Below, one piece after another: positions 1 through 10,480 of a stretch of DNA of 64,000 nt (its first letter is position 1; the number at the start of each line of letters is the position of its first letter). The stretch comes from Isoetes taiwanensis (taxonomy: Eukaryota; Streptophyta; Lycopodiopsida; Isoetales; Isoetaceae), in NCBI GenBank assembly GCA_021234155.1, contig JAJEKV010000267.1, positions 1 to 64,000 of the forward strand. Reading direction: 5' to 3'. The position numbers and the translations under genes are program-made. The notes under the pieces were generated by a model. The model did no database searches. It was not told where the DNA came from and saw nothing but the letters and a program-made list of their open reading frames with translations.

Positions 1-91
1 TCGATGGTTGTGAAGAAGTTCAAGAGGTAGCCAAATGAGGGAGTTTCAAGTGAGAAGTTCCAGAAAAGTTCCCAAGGGCAATTATATAGAA

Positions 92-808
92 TCATCCTGG
101 GCGTGGCCGAGATTTGAGATGGTATCTGACAGTATGAAGTGGAAGGAGTTCCAAGGCATCCAGTGAGGTGGTCTCAAGCTCATAGTAGGTGGAGGTGGCG
201 GTTTGTCCTCGGGCCTGGGCTGCTTTTCTAGGAGACATATCCTCGGGGCTCGGGGTCATAGCCGGAGGGAGCCCTCGACTTGGGGAGGTATGTAGCCACA
301 AGTCCGGAGGAATGACTTGAACTTGAAAAACCAAGTCAACTGGGAATCAATGGTACTATGAGCCCCATCCGAAACAAGCGGTGAGTTGAAAGGAAAAATT
401 GACCGAGCAAAACCAACCTCTACAAGAAATTAACCCACCCTTTAAATGATGGAGGAGTATCCATGGTGAGAAAATTGACCTTCTAATGCAAAAAAGGAAG
501 CATAGAAAGGTTGTGTTGGGGAAGGGCAAAGGCCGGGCGTGAGGCAAAAGGGTTGGTTGTGCTATGCCCTTGATGGGACTATGAGTCATAATAGAAAGAG
601 CCGGTCGGATATTGTCAAAACTCTGGGACTTGGGAGTAAAAGGAATAACAACATGTGAAACCAATCTTGATCCATGGAAGCTGCACGAACTCACAGTTCC
701 TTCTGGGGGGGAGGGGGGCTCTTGACTTGGTGCAGTACCAGAAAACCCCAATGGTGTATTCATGGAAAAATTCGCCTTTGATAATGAACCTAATCTGATG
801 CGGGGCAA
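92..808 (-). pseudogene. Unrecognised minus-strand coding remnant
   Basis: Two consecutive minus-strand open frames (808-356 and 334-92) have a serine/proline-rich, protein-like composition and lie in the same orientation, so they may be pieces of one broken gene. The upstream piece has a stretch SFDNIRPALSIMTHSP and the downstream piece has an acidic, leucine-rich end. I recognise no domain. They could be part of a retroposon gag-like protein or chance open frames. The stretch from 809 to about 1300 shows nothing I can support. Confidence 0.2.
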
Positions 809-1304
809 ATTTGTCTTTCTTTATGGAGCTGATGCGGGTGAATGCAAGTCATCAATGGTCATTGTCTGCGATGGTGCCAAACCGATTCATGACAAAAAGA
901 TTGATAGTAAACTGATTCATTGGTTGCTCCTAAATGACTGAAGTGGTGCCATGTGGGATTTCTCATTCTAACTAGGGTTTTTGAAGCATAGCCATTAGGC
1001 TTGTGAACTCTATGATCTATTTGTTTAAGGATGAAAATATCTTCCAGAAATAAAGTCAAGGTGGTTGGATTACAAATGTTCACTTCAAAACTAGTTATGC
1101 CCGTAATGTGGTTGGGCTTGGGATAAACTGATATAGATCCTCAAGTATTGAATTCAAATGTGTATAGCAAATATTCAATGATCAAGTTATACAATGAGCA
1201 AATATCCAATGCTTGAAAAACATTTGATCCTTGCATTGTAGCACTAGTGCATGTGAAGCACAATATCAACGGGGGCAAAGAGACCATTGGCAGGATTTAT
1301 TTTT

Positions 1305-2340
1305 TTAGGGTGATTCATCTCAGCTGTTTGGTCTTGGGGATTTCTCCTTTTCCATGTGACATTGACAAATTGACAGTGGTTGGGAACATAAATCGATCAA
1401 GATAATATGCTTTCCTTTAAATAAGTTTTATTTCCCACAAAACACCACTACATCTCATAAGGCATCTTTTAGCAATTTGACCCTTCCAAACCATTTAAGG
1501 TCATAATAAAATTTTTCCATTCTATGTGCCCATAGTTGAACCTTGCTCCTGATAGTGATATTTAGTTCCACCAATAATTTATGTCAACTGTCTGGTGGTG
1601 GTTTTACTCGGTGGATCATGATGATCTTTCTAACAGACTTTATGAACTATAACCCGCATTTGTATTTTGCCTTTTGGAAAAAAATGGGTTTCATGGGATA
1701 AAGTGGGATGACGTTGATCTTCAAAAAAAAAAAAAAAAAAATGGGATTGAATTCGGGAATGTATATAGAAATTATCCATTTTGGTCAAGTTATTTGCATT
1801 TCGCGGGCACCACAAAATGTCCCAATGGGTTAATGCATTCCGTGGCCTGACCCACCAAGTGGCTAATAAGGGGTTATTCGACTTCAATTTTAGGGTTGGT
1901 GATCTTTTAGGATATTATCTTCATAGGGTGATTCCAATCAGCTCTCTCTCGATGAAAATTTCATTCATTGTTCTTATTTATCTTATAATTTCCATGTTTG
2001 AACGGTTAGGCAGGTGGTTCAGGAACATAAATGTACCGCCTCTTAATATGCTTTCCTTTTTAAATAATATTTCCCACAAACACCACTACACCCCATAAGG
2101 CATCTTTTAGCAATATGACCCTTCAAACCATTTAAGGTCATAATAAAATTTCCATGGTCTATGTGCCGCTAGTTGAACCTCTGATGTGCCTAGTCTCCAC
2201 CAATAATTTATGTCAACCACCCCTGCCTTAAATCCAAGCATTATGCAATGACCTTTTTAACAGATCTTGTACGAACCATAACCCGAGTCTAAATGGGATC
2301 ATCGTTGATGCTCAATGGAAAAAATGGGTCATCATGGGAT
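1305..2340. repeat. Direct duplication, two diverged copies
   Basis: Copy 1 (about 1305-1690) and copy 2 (about 1922-2340) share a series of blocks in the same order: GTGATTC..TCAGCT, AATATGCTTTCCTTT, CACCACTACA, CATAAGGCATCTTTTAGCAA, then a long block around TTAAGGTCATAATAAAATTT and finally ATAACCCG and ATGGGATxxxGTGGGA. Copy 1 ends in a run of about 18 A (1723-1740). The sequence between the copies has no recognisable content. This is probably a duplicated transposon fragment or a duplicated promoter of the downstream gene remnant. Confidence 0.7.
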
Positions 2341-2898
2341 GGGGGCGTGGGACGAGGTTGATGCCCATGGACCCCACTGAAAATCCATGGGATGGGGGCC
2401 CCAATGACCAATCCCCATCCAATATATACCTCGCTAAACTAAAAAATTATTGGACTGTCAAACGGTGAAATTTAAAAGAAATAGGCATATAATATAATTG
2501 TATCCCATTCAACGGCTGAGATTGTGATCCAACCCTTGAGATTCTATTGGTTCTAAATTAACGGCCGGAATTAAAGCCAAGATTTAATCGTGCATTGTGC
2601 TTTTCTTCTCTTTTTTTTTTTGTTTTGCCGCTTCCATCTCCGCGTTTCCTGCTTCCGATCACCGCCTCTCCTATCTCATTTCCCCCTTCTGTGCTTCTCT
2701 ACTTCTCTTCTCAAAGTCCTCAGAGGTCAGAACTTGCAGATTGGAGGCCCTGCTTCACTGGCTTATCGATTGTTTTGCTCGCTGCAACGGAGCTTCTGCG
2801 ATGGAGCTCCGGGAAGAATAAAGGATGTGAAGAATATGGAAGAACAGGGGTTTTGGGTTTCTTTGTCCTACTGGACGACTTGCCACCATCTCTTTCAG

Positions 2899-3362
2899 GC
2901 CATAGGAGCTGCTGGAGTGGCCAGTCAGGAGTGCAAGATGGTTGTCTCTCAATATGGAGATATTATTGTTGAGCTGCTGCTTTTACAGGTTGCTGCTTAA
3001 TTTCTGAAGCTAATATATGCTTTGATTGTTTTTGAAGATGCCTAGGCATAGATTGGCATGTTATATTGCAGTTGGCACCAGATAAAGTATGCGCTCAGCT
3101 TAAAATCTGTGGCTCCAACTCATTTGTATCTGAAAGGTAGTCAATAATGCTACAAGATCGGATTTAACTGGAATTTTCTAGAAGCAAATGCTGATCAATT
3201 TTTTTCGACAGGCCACGGATTGCAAGCATTTTGGAAAAGGAATATTCAAATGCTCGAAATGATGATGTTTTGTGTACAGCCTGTGAGATGGCTGTTACTT
3301 GGGTTCAAAATCAGCTTAGACAAAATCGAACTAAAGACCAGATCCTCACTTATTTGAATCAG
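2899..3362 (+). pseudogene. Phytepsin-type aspartic protease, plant-specific insert only
   Basis: Three exon-like blocks encode the saposin-like plant-specific insert (PSI) of vacuolar aspartic proteases. Exon 2899-2988 reads AIGAAGVASQECKMVVSQYG and continues to LLLLQ. Exon 3072-3136 reads APDKVCAQLKICGSNSFVSE. Exon 3212-3362 contains DVLCTACEMAVTWVQNQLRQ followed by the glycosylation site NRT and ends TYLNQ. Introns have GT..AG borders (2989-3071, 3137-3211) and the phases agree. The saposin cysteines are present. In the family this insert interrupts the C-terminal lobe of a roughly 500-residue protease of the vacuole and is later excised. The two catalytic DTG/DSG lobes are not seen on either side; upstream sequence (about 2590-2880) is open but not protease-like, and sequence after 3363 does not continue. 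It is therefore an orphan fragment, or the other exons lie beyond large insertions. Confidence 0.85.
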
Positions 3363-3551
3363 GTAGGCTTTTAAAACCTGTCACCACTGGTATTTATATT
3401 GCAATGGGAAATTCTGGATAAAAGATAGGGATCTGAATACAAGATATACGCATTGCTGTAAGCTATTTCTCAGAGTTTTTTTTTGTCCTTTATATTCAGA
3501 TATGATATTTATGGCTACGATGTATCATCAGATCAAACTGTCATATACAGC

Positions 3552-3815
3552 AGAGTGTGAACTTTATACTGAAGTATTTTGTGATCCTTACCAGAGTGTG
3601 AACTTTATACTGAAGTATTTTGTGATCCTTACCGCAGACAATGTTTTGCAGAGGTCACTACAAACAGCTTTAGCAATTTACTAAGTACTGGGGATTCTAT
3701 AGCACTGAGTAAAAAGTCACTAGAAAAGATGTTTGCGTTATTCGATATGTATGAGACCATACATGATCTTCTGTCTGATGTTGGTAGCCTGATCTTCTGT
3801 CTGATATTGGTAGCC
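3552..3815. repeat. Two short tandem duplications
   Basis: A 41-bp unit starting AGAGTGTGAACTTTATACTG occurs twice back to back (3552-3592 and 3593-3633). A 26-bp unit starting TGATCTTCTGTCTGATGTTG occurs twice (3764-3789 and 3790-3815) with one difference. Both sit in non-coding sequence downstream of the protease insert. They look like recent replication-slippage duplications. Confidence 0.9.
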
Positions 3816-4199
3816 TGTATCAAAGACTAGTAGAGGTTGTTTCAAATGGCTAAGAGGCCACATATCATGATTGTTTATGTATTATAATTTCGTAAGACTC
3901 TAGGCTGATGTGAAAATAGAGGCAATGTTCATATGCTCTTTTTTGGAATTAGAGGCGAAAACAAAGAACGCAATGAGCCCATCTATAAAGGTCGGTGATG
4001 ATAATCTGGAATGAGTGCATCAAAAAAAGTGTAGCAAACTTAAATTGTTGGATTTATTTTCTTAAATGTACAAAGTAATGTTTTTTATTTTGTCAATCAA
4101 TTTAATCATGATTAAGCTGCTTATTATTATTGGTGCAATTACTTCTATTTCATCCTTTCTTCCTTTCTTTGTCATGCATGATATAACCATAGACTCAAA

Positions 4200-5106
4200 A
4201 TGAAAGCAATTTTGCACGAACAAAACATTTGTTCAGAAAAGAGAACATTTATTCACGAAGAGACAGAAATGATAAAAATTAAACAGAAATGATAAAAATT
4301 AGACGTAGAACAAAAAGGACTTGTGATTTGGACACAAATTTGACAATCATATGTGCTCACAAAATTGACATGTAGATGTCACAAAAAGACTTAAATAGAC
4401 TTTAATATTGACACAATTTTGTTATTTAAATATTACAAAATGGTAACTAATTTGTCATAACTATATATTAAAGATCACAATAATGTTCTAAAAATAAAAT
4501 AGGCTCGTTATAAATTGCATAAGAAAAAGATTACAACTGTAATAAAAGAGTTACAAATATGACGTAACAGATATCAATCGATGCAAGATAAAAATGCCAA
4601 TATGGTGTAACAATTTATTGGTATAGTTAAGACTAATTTGCTATGAATATGATTAATTATTTTAAATTAGATATAAGCTCGACACAAATGTGCTACGATT
4701 TGCCACAAATATAGTTATTGTGTTAAGACTAATATGATAGAAAATAGGACACAATTACTGAATAACTTAGATATAAGCTCGACACAAACATGGCATGCAA
4801 TTGTCACAAATTTAGTCATTGTGTCAAGACTAATAGGACTGAAAATATGACGCAATTATTGAATAAACCTAGATATAAGCTTGACACAAACATGCTATAC
4901 AATTGCCACAAATGTATTCATTATGTCATTTTTGCGTTATGTAGCCGTGACGCTATACTTGACGCAAAAGTTGACGTCCATGCGACATCAAAGTATAGCA
5001 CTTTTAGCATAAACCTTGTGACATTTAGTAGGTCTTTGAGAACTCACATAAGCGTCACTTTGTTTGACCTTTATACCCGAAAAAAACACCCTATTATGTT
5101 GTAGTG
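4200..5106 (-). mobile_element. CACTA transposon terminus with subterminal repeats
   Basis: Read on the minus strand the element begins CACTACAACATAATAGGG at 5106, the canonical start of a CACTA (En/Spm-type) DNA transposon. The adjoining 900 bp is dense in short motifs of the form GACACAAA, TGTCACAAA and TTGTGTCAA in both orientations, as expected for a transposase-binding subterminal region. Within it a unit of about 100 bp starting AGATATAAGCTCGACACAAA is repeated in tandem at 4669, 4769 and 4871. No transposase gene and no convincing opposite terminus are present nearby, so this is an element end or a deleted non-autonomous copy. Confidence 0.7.
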
Positions 5107-6300
5107 AATATACTTCAACTCCTCATCACATGCCCCCACAAATTACCGACCCAGCATTAAATTCATTCCATAAAACTCGTGACGCCAGATTTGGTCAAAG
5201 TTTACGCCTTCCAATCGTACTCAGGACATGTATATGGCATTAATGGAACGTTGGTACCTTTGTTCCACTTCTACACGCCGTGGTGAAGATAAGGCTGAGT
5301 CCAAATTTTAATACGGCTTCAAGATAACGATGTATCTTCTTCCCAATAAGCAAAATTCTGAATCCATGGGGATAGGTAAGTCTACCAGACACAAGCCAAA
5401 TGTCTTGGGGTCCCTAGCAAAGGGTCGACCAAATCTTTGTAGCACTTTAGAATTTCACACTCAGGCAAGTGAGGCCAAATTCTTGGAAAACTTGCTACAC
5501 ATGTTGTGTTCTCATGATTGTAGCCCTTCGTGTATATTGAACATTGAGCTAATTACCATCCATGTTATTGATGAACTAAGGGATCAGCTCGATTTCATAT
5601 GCCTCTATGGATTGAATTTTATTTTGCACCAAAAATCCACATCTATTTTGGGAGGAGAAACAATATCATAATTCACCTACGTGGTAAAATATCATAAACA
5701 GCTGGAATATACACTTGAGTTTTGGGGAGAGATACTGAAAAAAATAAAAGAAAAAAAAAAAAAAACAAATAATCCTTGTATCAATATGACAACCATCATC
5801 CAATTAAATTGGGATTATGTCAACTCCAAAATCACGCCAACTCAACCTCGCTATTGTCTTCTAAGGGGTTTTGTTTTTAATCTTTTTTTGGACTTAAAAA
5901 ATAATAATATAAGGTTGGGTGATTCACGCAGGACTTTTCATATGCTAATTGGAAATACGAAAAAATGAAGAGCAAGTTGCTAACATAGATGAGACCAAAA
6001 TTGCTTTTGCCGATAGATGATAATATTAGGTTTGATAATAACAGATTGCATTATTTTATGCAGGCAATTCCACACTGAAATTATCGTATACACGGCACAA
6101 ATATCATACAAAAATATCATATATTCCAATAAAACATTAAGGATCAATCCATGTTTTTCCACGCGGTTTAACAAGTGTGGTTCCATGTCACCGCTCTATC
6201 CAGCTTCCCGCACGACCCAACACTTCACCCACCGCCTTCCCCATAGCCAAATTATGCATATAGACACAAACTTCAATGTAAAATCATCCGTCGCAGTTTT
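5107..6300. other. No recognisable gene
   Basis: AT-rich sequence outside the CACTA end. A plus-strand open frame of 113 codons at 5330-5671 has no recognisable motif and unremarkable composition. I see no RNA gene or element terminus here. Confidence 0.5.
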
Positions 6301-6339
6301 TGCATCGTGAAGATGGTGATTCAGGGCCTATTGGATTGT

Positions 6340-7603
6340 AGCCATTTGAGAGCATCATGATCCACTATGATTATATCATCCTTATTCTCGATACCAAGTT
6401 CGCCCATCATGTTACTCAAGTGTTTGATGAAGATAGGCTTGCCTAAGTGGATCCTTTTTGGGATTAGTGAACTTCACACATTTGTTCCGATCCCAAAAGG
6501 TCAACCAATGTCTACGATTTCCCAAAGGCTCCAAAGTATCCTTTGATGTTCCTTAGTTCCATGGATGACCAAATACCAACTAAATAACCCTAATGCCTCG
6601 CCTAGCATCTCCACTTTTGTGTTTGATTCTACCGTGTCCGATGAAATTGTTCTCTAGCCACTTTATTTTTCGGAAAAGTCTTGCAAAGGACTCCGCTTAG
6701 GTCGAACACCACAACCTTCTTAGAAACGCAATGGAAGCCTAAACATCAAACATGTATCCCACAAGAAGATACGATAACACAAACAATACAAAATGCGCCA
6801 AGCTGATTTTGAATAATCATAACCAAAAATCGGCCAAGGATTTAGTTTGACAACTAAAAATAATCAAAAGCACGCGCTACGCCGACGTTTAATTCAAAGA
6901 TAATACAAACAAATCACGCTGTGGCATTTCGGCAAGGCCATACCTATCATCTTCGGCCACGCCATCTACCCGCCATTCTCCCCTTCTTCGCCACCTTAAT
7001 CTTCGCCGGCTTCTTCGACTCAAGGAATTGTTATTTTCTATTAGTTCCTCACAAGGCCCTTCATTAAACGACATTATTTTATTTATTGATTTGGCAAACC
7101 GTGGAATCACTAGAGTCGTTGCCTTCATTTTCGCTTCCCCTCACACTAGTTCATTGTTAACCTCGTGAATCTACTCTATTGTTGTTTTGCATCACCGCAA
7201 TGTGGGCAAGGATATTCCCTAAGCCCGCCATCATAAGTATTCTTTGAGCAAAACCCAAATTTAGCAGCCTATTTGTTCATTATTGCTTTCCTTTATCGGG
7301 CAGATACTAGTTCCCTCACCGTATAACGCCCACTTTCTCAATTGGCCAAGCTCCACTAGACTTTTGATTGTCGATGATTCTGTGTGTTGCCATAAGGGCC
7401 TTTAGGGAGATTTGGCAAGCTAATATGCATGAGGAATGGGTCAAGAAAGTCTTGGCCTCCATCACCTCACAAAGCAAGTTGACATCTTTGCACTCCATAA
7501 GAGCCTTCTCCCGCAAATATAACCTCCAACATGAAGCCCAAGCAGTTGTATCAATTGGAGCAAATGCCTCGACGAGGTAAGCAGCCATAGACTGGAAATC
7601 CAT
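6340..7603 (-). pseudogene. Unrecognised minus-strand coding remnant
   Basis: Minus-strand peptides with protein-like composition follow each other in broken frames. At 7603-7316 a 95-residue frame contains MAAYLVEAFAPIDTTAWASC and LLCEVMEAKTFLTH. At 7128-6889 a 79-residue frame ends in an arginine-rich block RRSRRRLRWRRR. Near 6540-6380 the minus strand reads GNRRHWLTFWDRNKC and, in another frame, ENKDDIIIVDHDALKWLQ. I do not recognise the family. Orientation matches the remnants at 8.5-10.5 kb, so they may be one dispersed gene or one element. Frame breaks may partly be sequence errors. Confidence 0.35.
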
Positions 7604-8539
7604 TTTTATTTAAGGGCCCTTTCTCCTTAGTTTGTAGCTCAGACTTGATTTCCCCACTTTAGGAGGGGGTCCCGACCTCATCCTCTTTCACCATCCTGCT
7701 TTTGACCGATCCCGATCCGTATGAAAGAATATAGTTCTAAGTCCGATCTATCTAGAAGAAAACATTCCATGCACCGCTATTGTCAAATTTGGCCTTAGTA
7801 ATATCATATTCCTCGCCCGACAAAGATGGGATATCATAATAAAGATCACATGTGCCATCTTCCGCTCGCTCGCAAATACCATTATCCTTAACATCATATA
7901 TATTAGGCATCCCTCCCTAATAACTTTGAGGCACCTGCATCATGAGCAAATAATAGTGCATGCAGATGTGACTCACCCAAGAACCAACGATGACAATAGT
8001 GAAGGACCTCTCCGCTTGTCAATCCTATACCACGGGTAAAGAAGCCGGGCCAGAGTCCTTCCTCGGGTTCATGCCCATATCTCCTCCCACCCCCCGGCCG
8101 GGCCCAACACAAAGAGTGATATATTTTAAGGCCGGGTTGATTCTCGTAAGAGATCTTTTGTACCCAATGGAGAGATCAATACCGACAAATACTCTCCTTC
8201 CAATAATCTTCACAAGGGCCACTTTTTCTTCTCAACTCGCCAAGCATCTTTAGGGGTAGAGTCTCCTTATGTTTTATATTTTAGCCTTCCAATTTTTTAG
8301 GAAGTCCTTTGACCGTAATATTAAACTTCTTGATGTCATCATTAATGACCTTGTATTTGTCCAAAGAATCCACCCCCGTGATAATGCCACATCCCCCTGA
8401 TAGCCTTTGTAACTTCAAATTTACAAACCGACTCCCCATTGTAACGCATTATCCTTACATGGTCAGCAAAGACTCAACTAAGGACATCCTATCCTTGTGA
8501 AAGCACCCTTCTTGTATAAGACTTCCTTCTTTAAGCACT

Positions 8540-9020
8540 CGTCCAAAACCCAAATGGTCTCAAAGATCGCCTAGCCCCCGAAGTCTTTCTCATCTCGGGT
8601 CACATTCAAGTCAAAGATGCTTACATCAACAGAGGCACCCTACCCATAGTATATGGAAGCTTCCTTTGTGCATAAGCCGCCCCTGCATTCATTCCACTTT
8701 TTGACATACCGCATCCTATAAAACACAATCTTATATGAGTATGTGTTGGGCCCGACCGCTATAGATGAGCTTTCGGTATGATCTCGCAATGTCATCACCA
8801 CCTTTTTCTTTTGATTTTCTTGCGCTTTCTTTCTCCTCAGATAATTGTTGCATGATGAGTCCGGCCCTCCAAAGAATTTGAAAAGCCTCGCATTTTGACC
8901 CGCTTCGTTCAGGGTAATGGGCAGCCATATTCCACCCAAGAAAGTTGACGGGGCGGGCAAAGCTTTTGCTCCATCGATGGACCGCCAAAGTACGTGCATT
9001 GAATCAAGATCGTGAGACAA
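8540..9020 (-). pseudogene. Unrecognised minus-strand protein fragment
   Basis: A 126-residue minus-strand frame (9020-8640) carries RLFKFFGGPDSSCNNYLRRK, a lysine/glutamine-rich linker and RYVKKWNECRGGLCTKEASI. In a shifted frame it appears to continue to about 8540 with VDVSIFDLNVTRDEKDFGG. The composition is protein-like, but no known domain is evident to me. Neighbouring remnants on the same strand at 6.3-7.6 and 9.4-10.5 kb suggest a larger broken gene. An alternative is an unfamiliar transposon or viral-type structural protein; nothing visible decides this. Confidence 0.35.
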
Positions 9021-9094
9021 GAAACACGACGCGCGATTTCAATAGAAAAAGATCAACAAAAAAGCACCGGGCGCGGAAATGAATTAAATATTAA

Positions 9095-9325
9095 TGCAAT
9101 TCACGCCAGCGCATCGGGACCTGTTGAATTCACGCCAGCGCTATTTCAAATGAATTGAAATCACGCCAGCGCGTTTTCAAATCAACATTCACGCCAGCGC
9201 GTTTTTAACATTTCACGCCTCGCCCGGATCGGGTTTGATTTGGATTACACGCCGGGCGATTTGGTTTTCATTACAGAAATCACCGGGCGTGGAATTGGTT
9301 TCATTTGAATGAACGCGGCGCGGAA
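9095..9325. repeat. Interspersed GC-rich boxes (CACGCCAGCGC)
   Basis: The 11-mer CACGCCAGCGC occurs four times (from about 9102, 9131, 9162 and 9190), each preceded by AT-rich spacer often ending in AATT or AAAT, followed by degenerate versions (CACGCCTCGCCCGG, CACGCCGGGCG, CACCGGGCG). Similar boxes recur singly near 10.6, 13.5, 14.7 and 14.8 kb. Spacing is 28-31 bp. The array is too irregular and lacks conserved full-length units for a CRISPR. It resembles a transposon subterminal or promoter box array. Confidence 0.6.
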
Positions 9326-9379
9326 TATGAAAGTGCTAACATCCTAACACGCTTAGTTACCTTTGTATAGAAATGTCTT

Positions 9380-10480
9380 CCCCCATTTCATTCAAAGTTG
9401 CACTAATCTCAAACCCAAATCGAGGTGAAGTATTGGCATCCAAGATAATGACACCTCCTATACGCATAGTGATTGTAGAACGCTGCTTTTGGCCCTGCTT
9501 GTTCTACCGCCGATGAGGGCCTTCAGGCCTCAACACGCTGCCTGGCCGATGACCATTTAATTTAATGTTATCCTTTAACATTATGTCCTCGGTTCGCCCA
9601 CTCCGGGCTTGTTCGAGATCATATCCCAAGGTAAACACATCCACGGGCATAGGCATTTGACCCGGATTACTAATCATGCTCTCAACAATCTCCATGGCAT
9701 GTGCCGATCATATCTTTCGCTAACATAAATGGAGCTTGGTGAACGGATGAGGGACTTCACATGGATCGCAAAAAGTTTCCTTAAGACCCAATGGATAATG
9801 GTCAGCCAGATTTATTCAGCCTTTTGTTCATGGCCTCTAGTCGTTTTCACTGGCCCCGTTTCATTCTAAAAATGGTAGTAGCCTCCATGTCTTCATAACC
9901 GCAGTTGAACATCCTTCCCTAGATCTAGGACCCTCTTACAAGCTTTCAAGTCGCTTAATTCCCCTAGCTTGTCGCAAATAGTGACTTGGTGTGCCCGCTT
10001 AGTGAACATGCCTCTACGCATACAGACCCCTTGGCAAATAGATATTGGCGAATCGCTACATCGGGTTGGCCAACCATACTTAAAACATGTCTCACCGCTC
10101 ACATCCGGCCTTCATGAACGTATCCTTGTATGCAAAGAGTTCTGTGCTGAGTAAGTCCGATGCATCTTTCTTTCCGCTTTTGTGTAATCTCCAAGAGCAA
10201 TTTGCGTTGGTGTCATCTTCTTCCTCACAAGAGATTAGGATCCCTTTGTTTGGTCATCTTGTCTCTTCCCTTTTCCTCGAGAAGAGAGTTAAGTCGAAGC
10301 TTGCCATTTGTCTTGGCAAGGTCAACGCATTCACTCAAGACCCCTTTGTCCATTTCCCCTCTTCGGCGGCAGGGTGCGGGTTGCTATAAGAATCGCCCTT
10401 CATCATCTAAGGTGAGATCATATGGTATCGTGATCTCTATTGCCTACCCTTGACTTCTTGGCAAGTGGATTAGAACCCGA
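9380..10480 (-). pseudogene. Unrecognised minus-strand coding remnant
   Basis: From about 10450 down the minus strand the reading is protein-like in switching frames: ITIPYDLTLDDEGRFL, then ECVDLAKTNGKLRLNSLLEK, then ISCEEEDDTNANCSWRLHKS and LLSTELFAYKDTFMKAG. A frame at 10102-9893 gives FTKRAHQVTICDKLGELSDL, and 9695-9504 gives MPMPVDVFTLGYDLEQARSG. Around 9480-9370 one frame reads GGVIILDANTSPRFGFEISA. The order and shared strand suggest one gene of more than 350 residues, broken as written. No family is recognised. Confidence 0.4.

Noticed and set aside
3655-3663. CACTACAAA as the left end of the CACTA element
   Set aside because: Only the first eight bases match the right end, and the flanking triplets (GGT, AAT) do not form a target duplication.
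9095-9325. CRISPR-like array
   Set aside because: Repeats are only 11 bp, vary in sequence, and the genome is eukaryotic.
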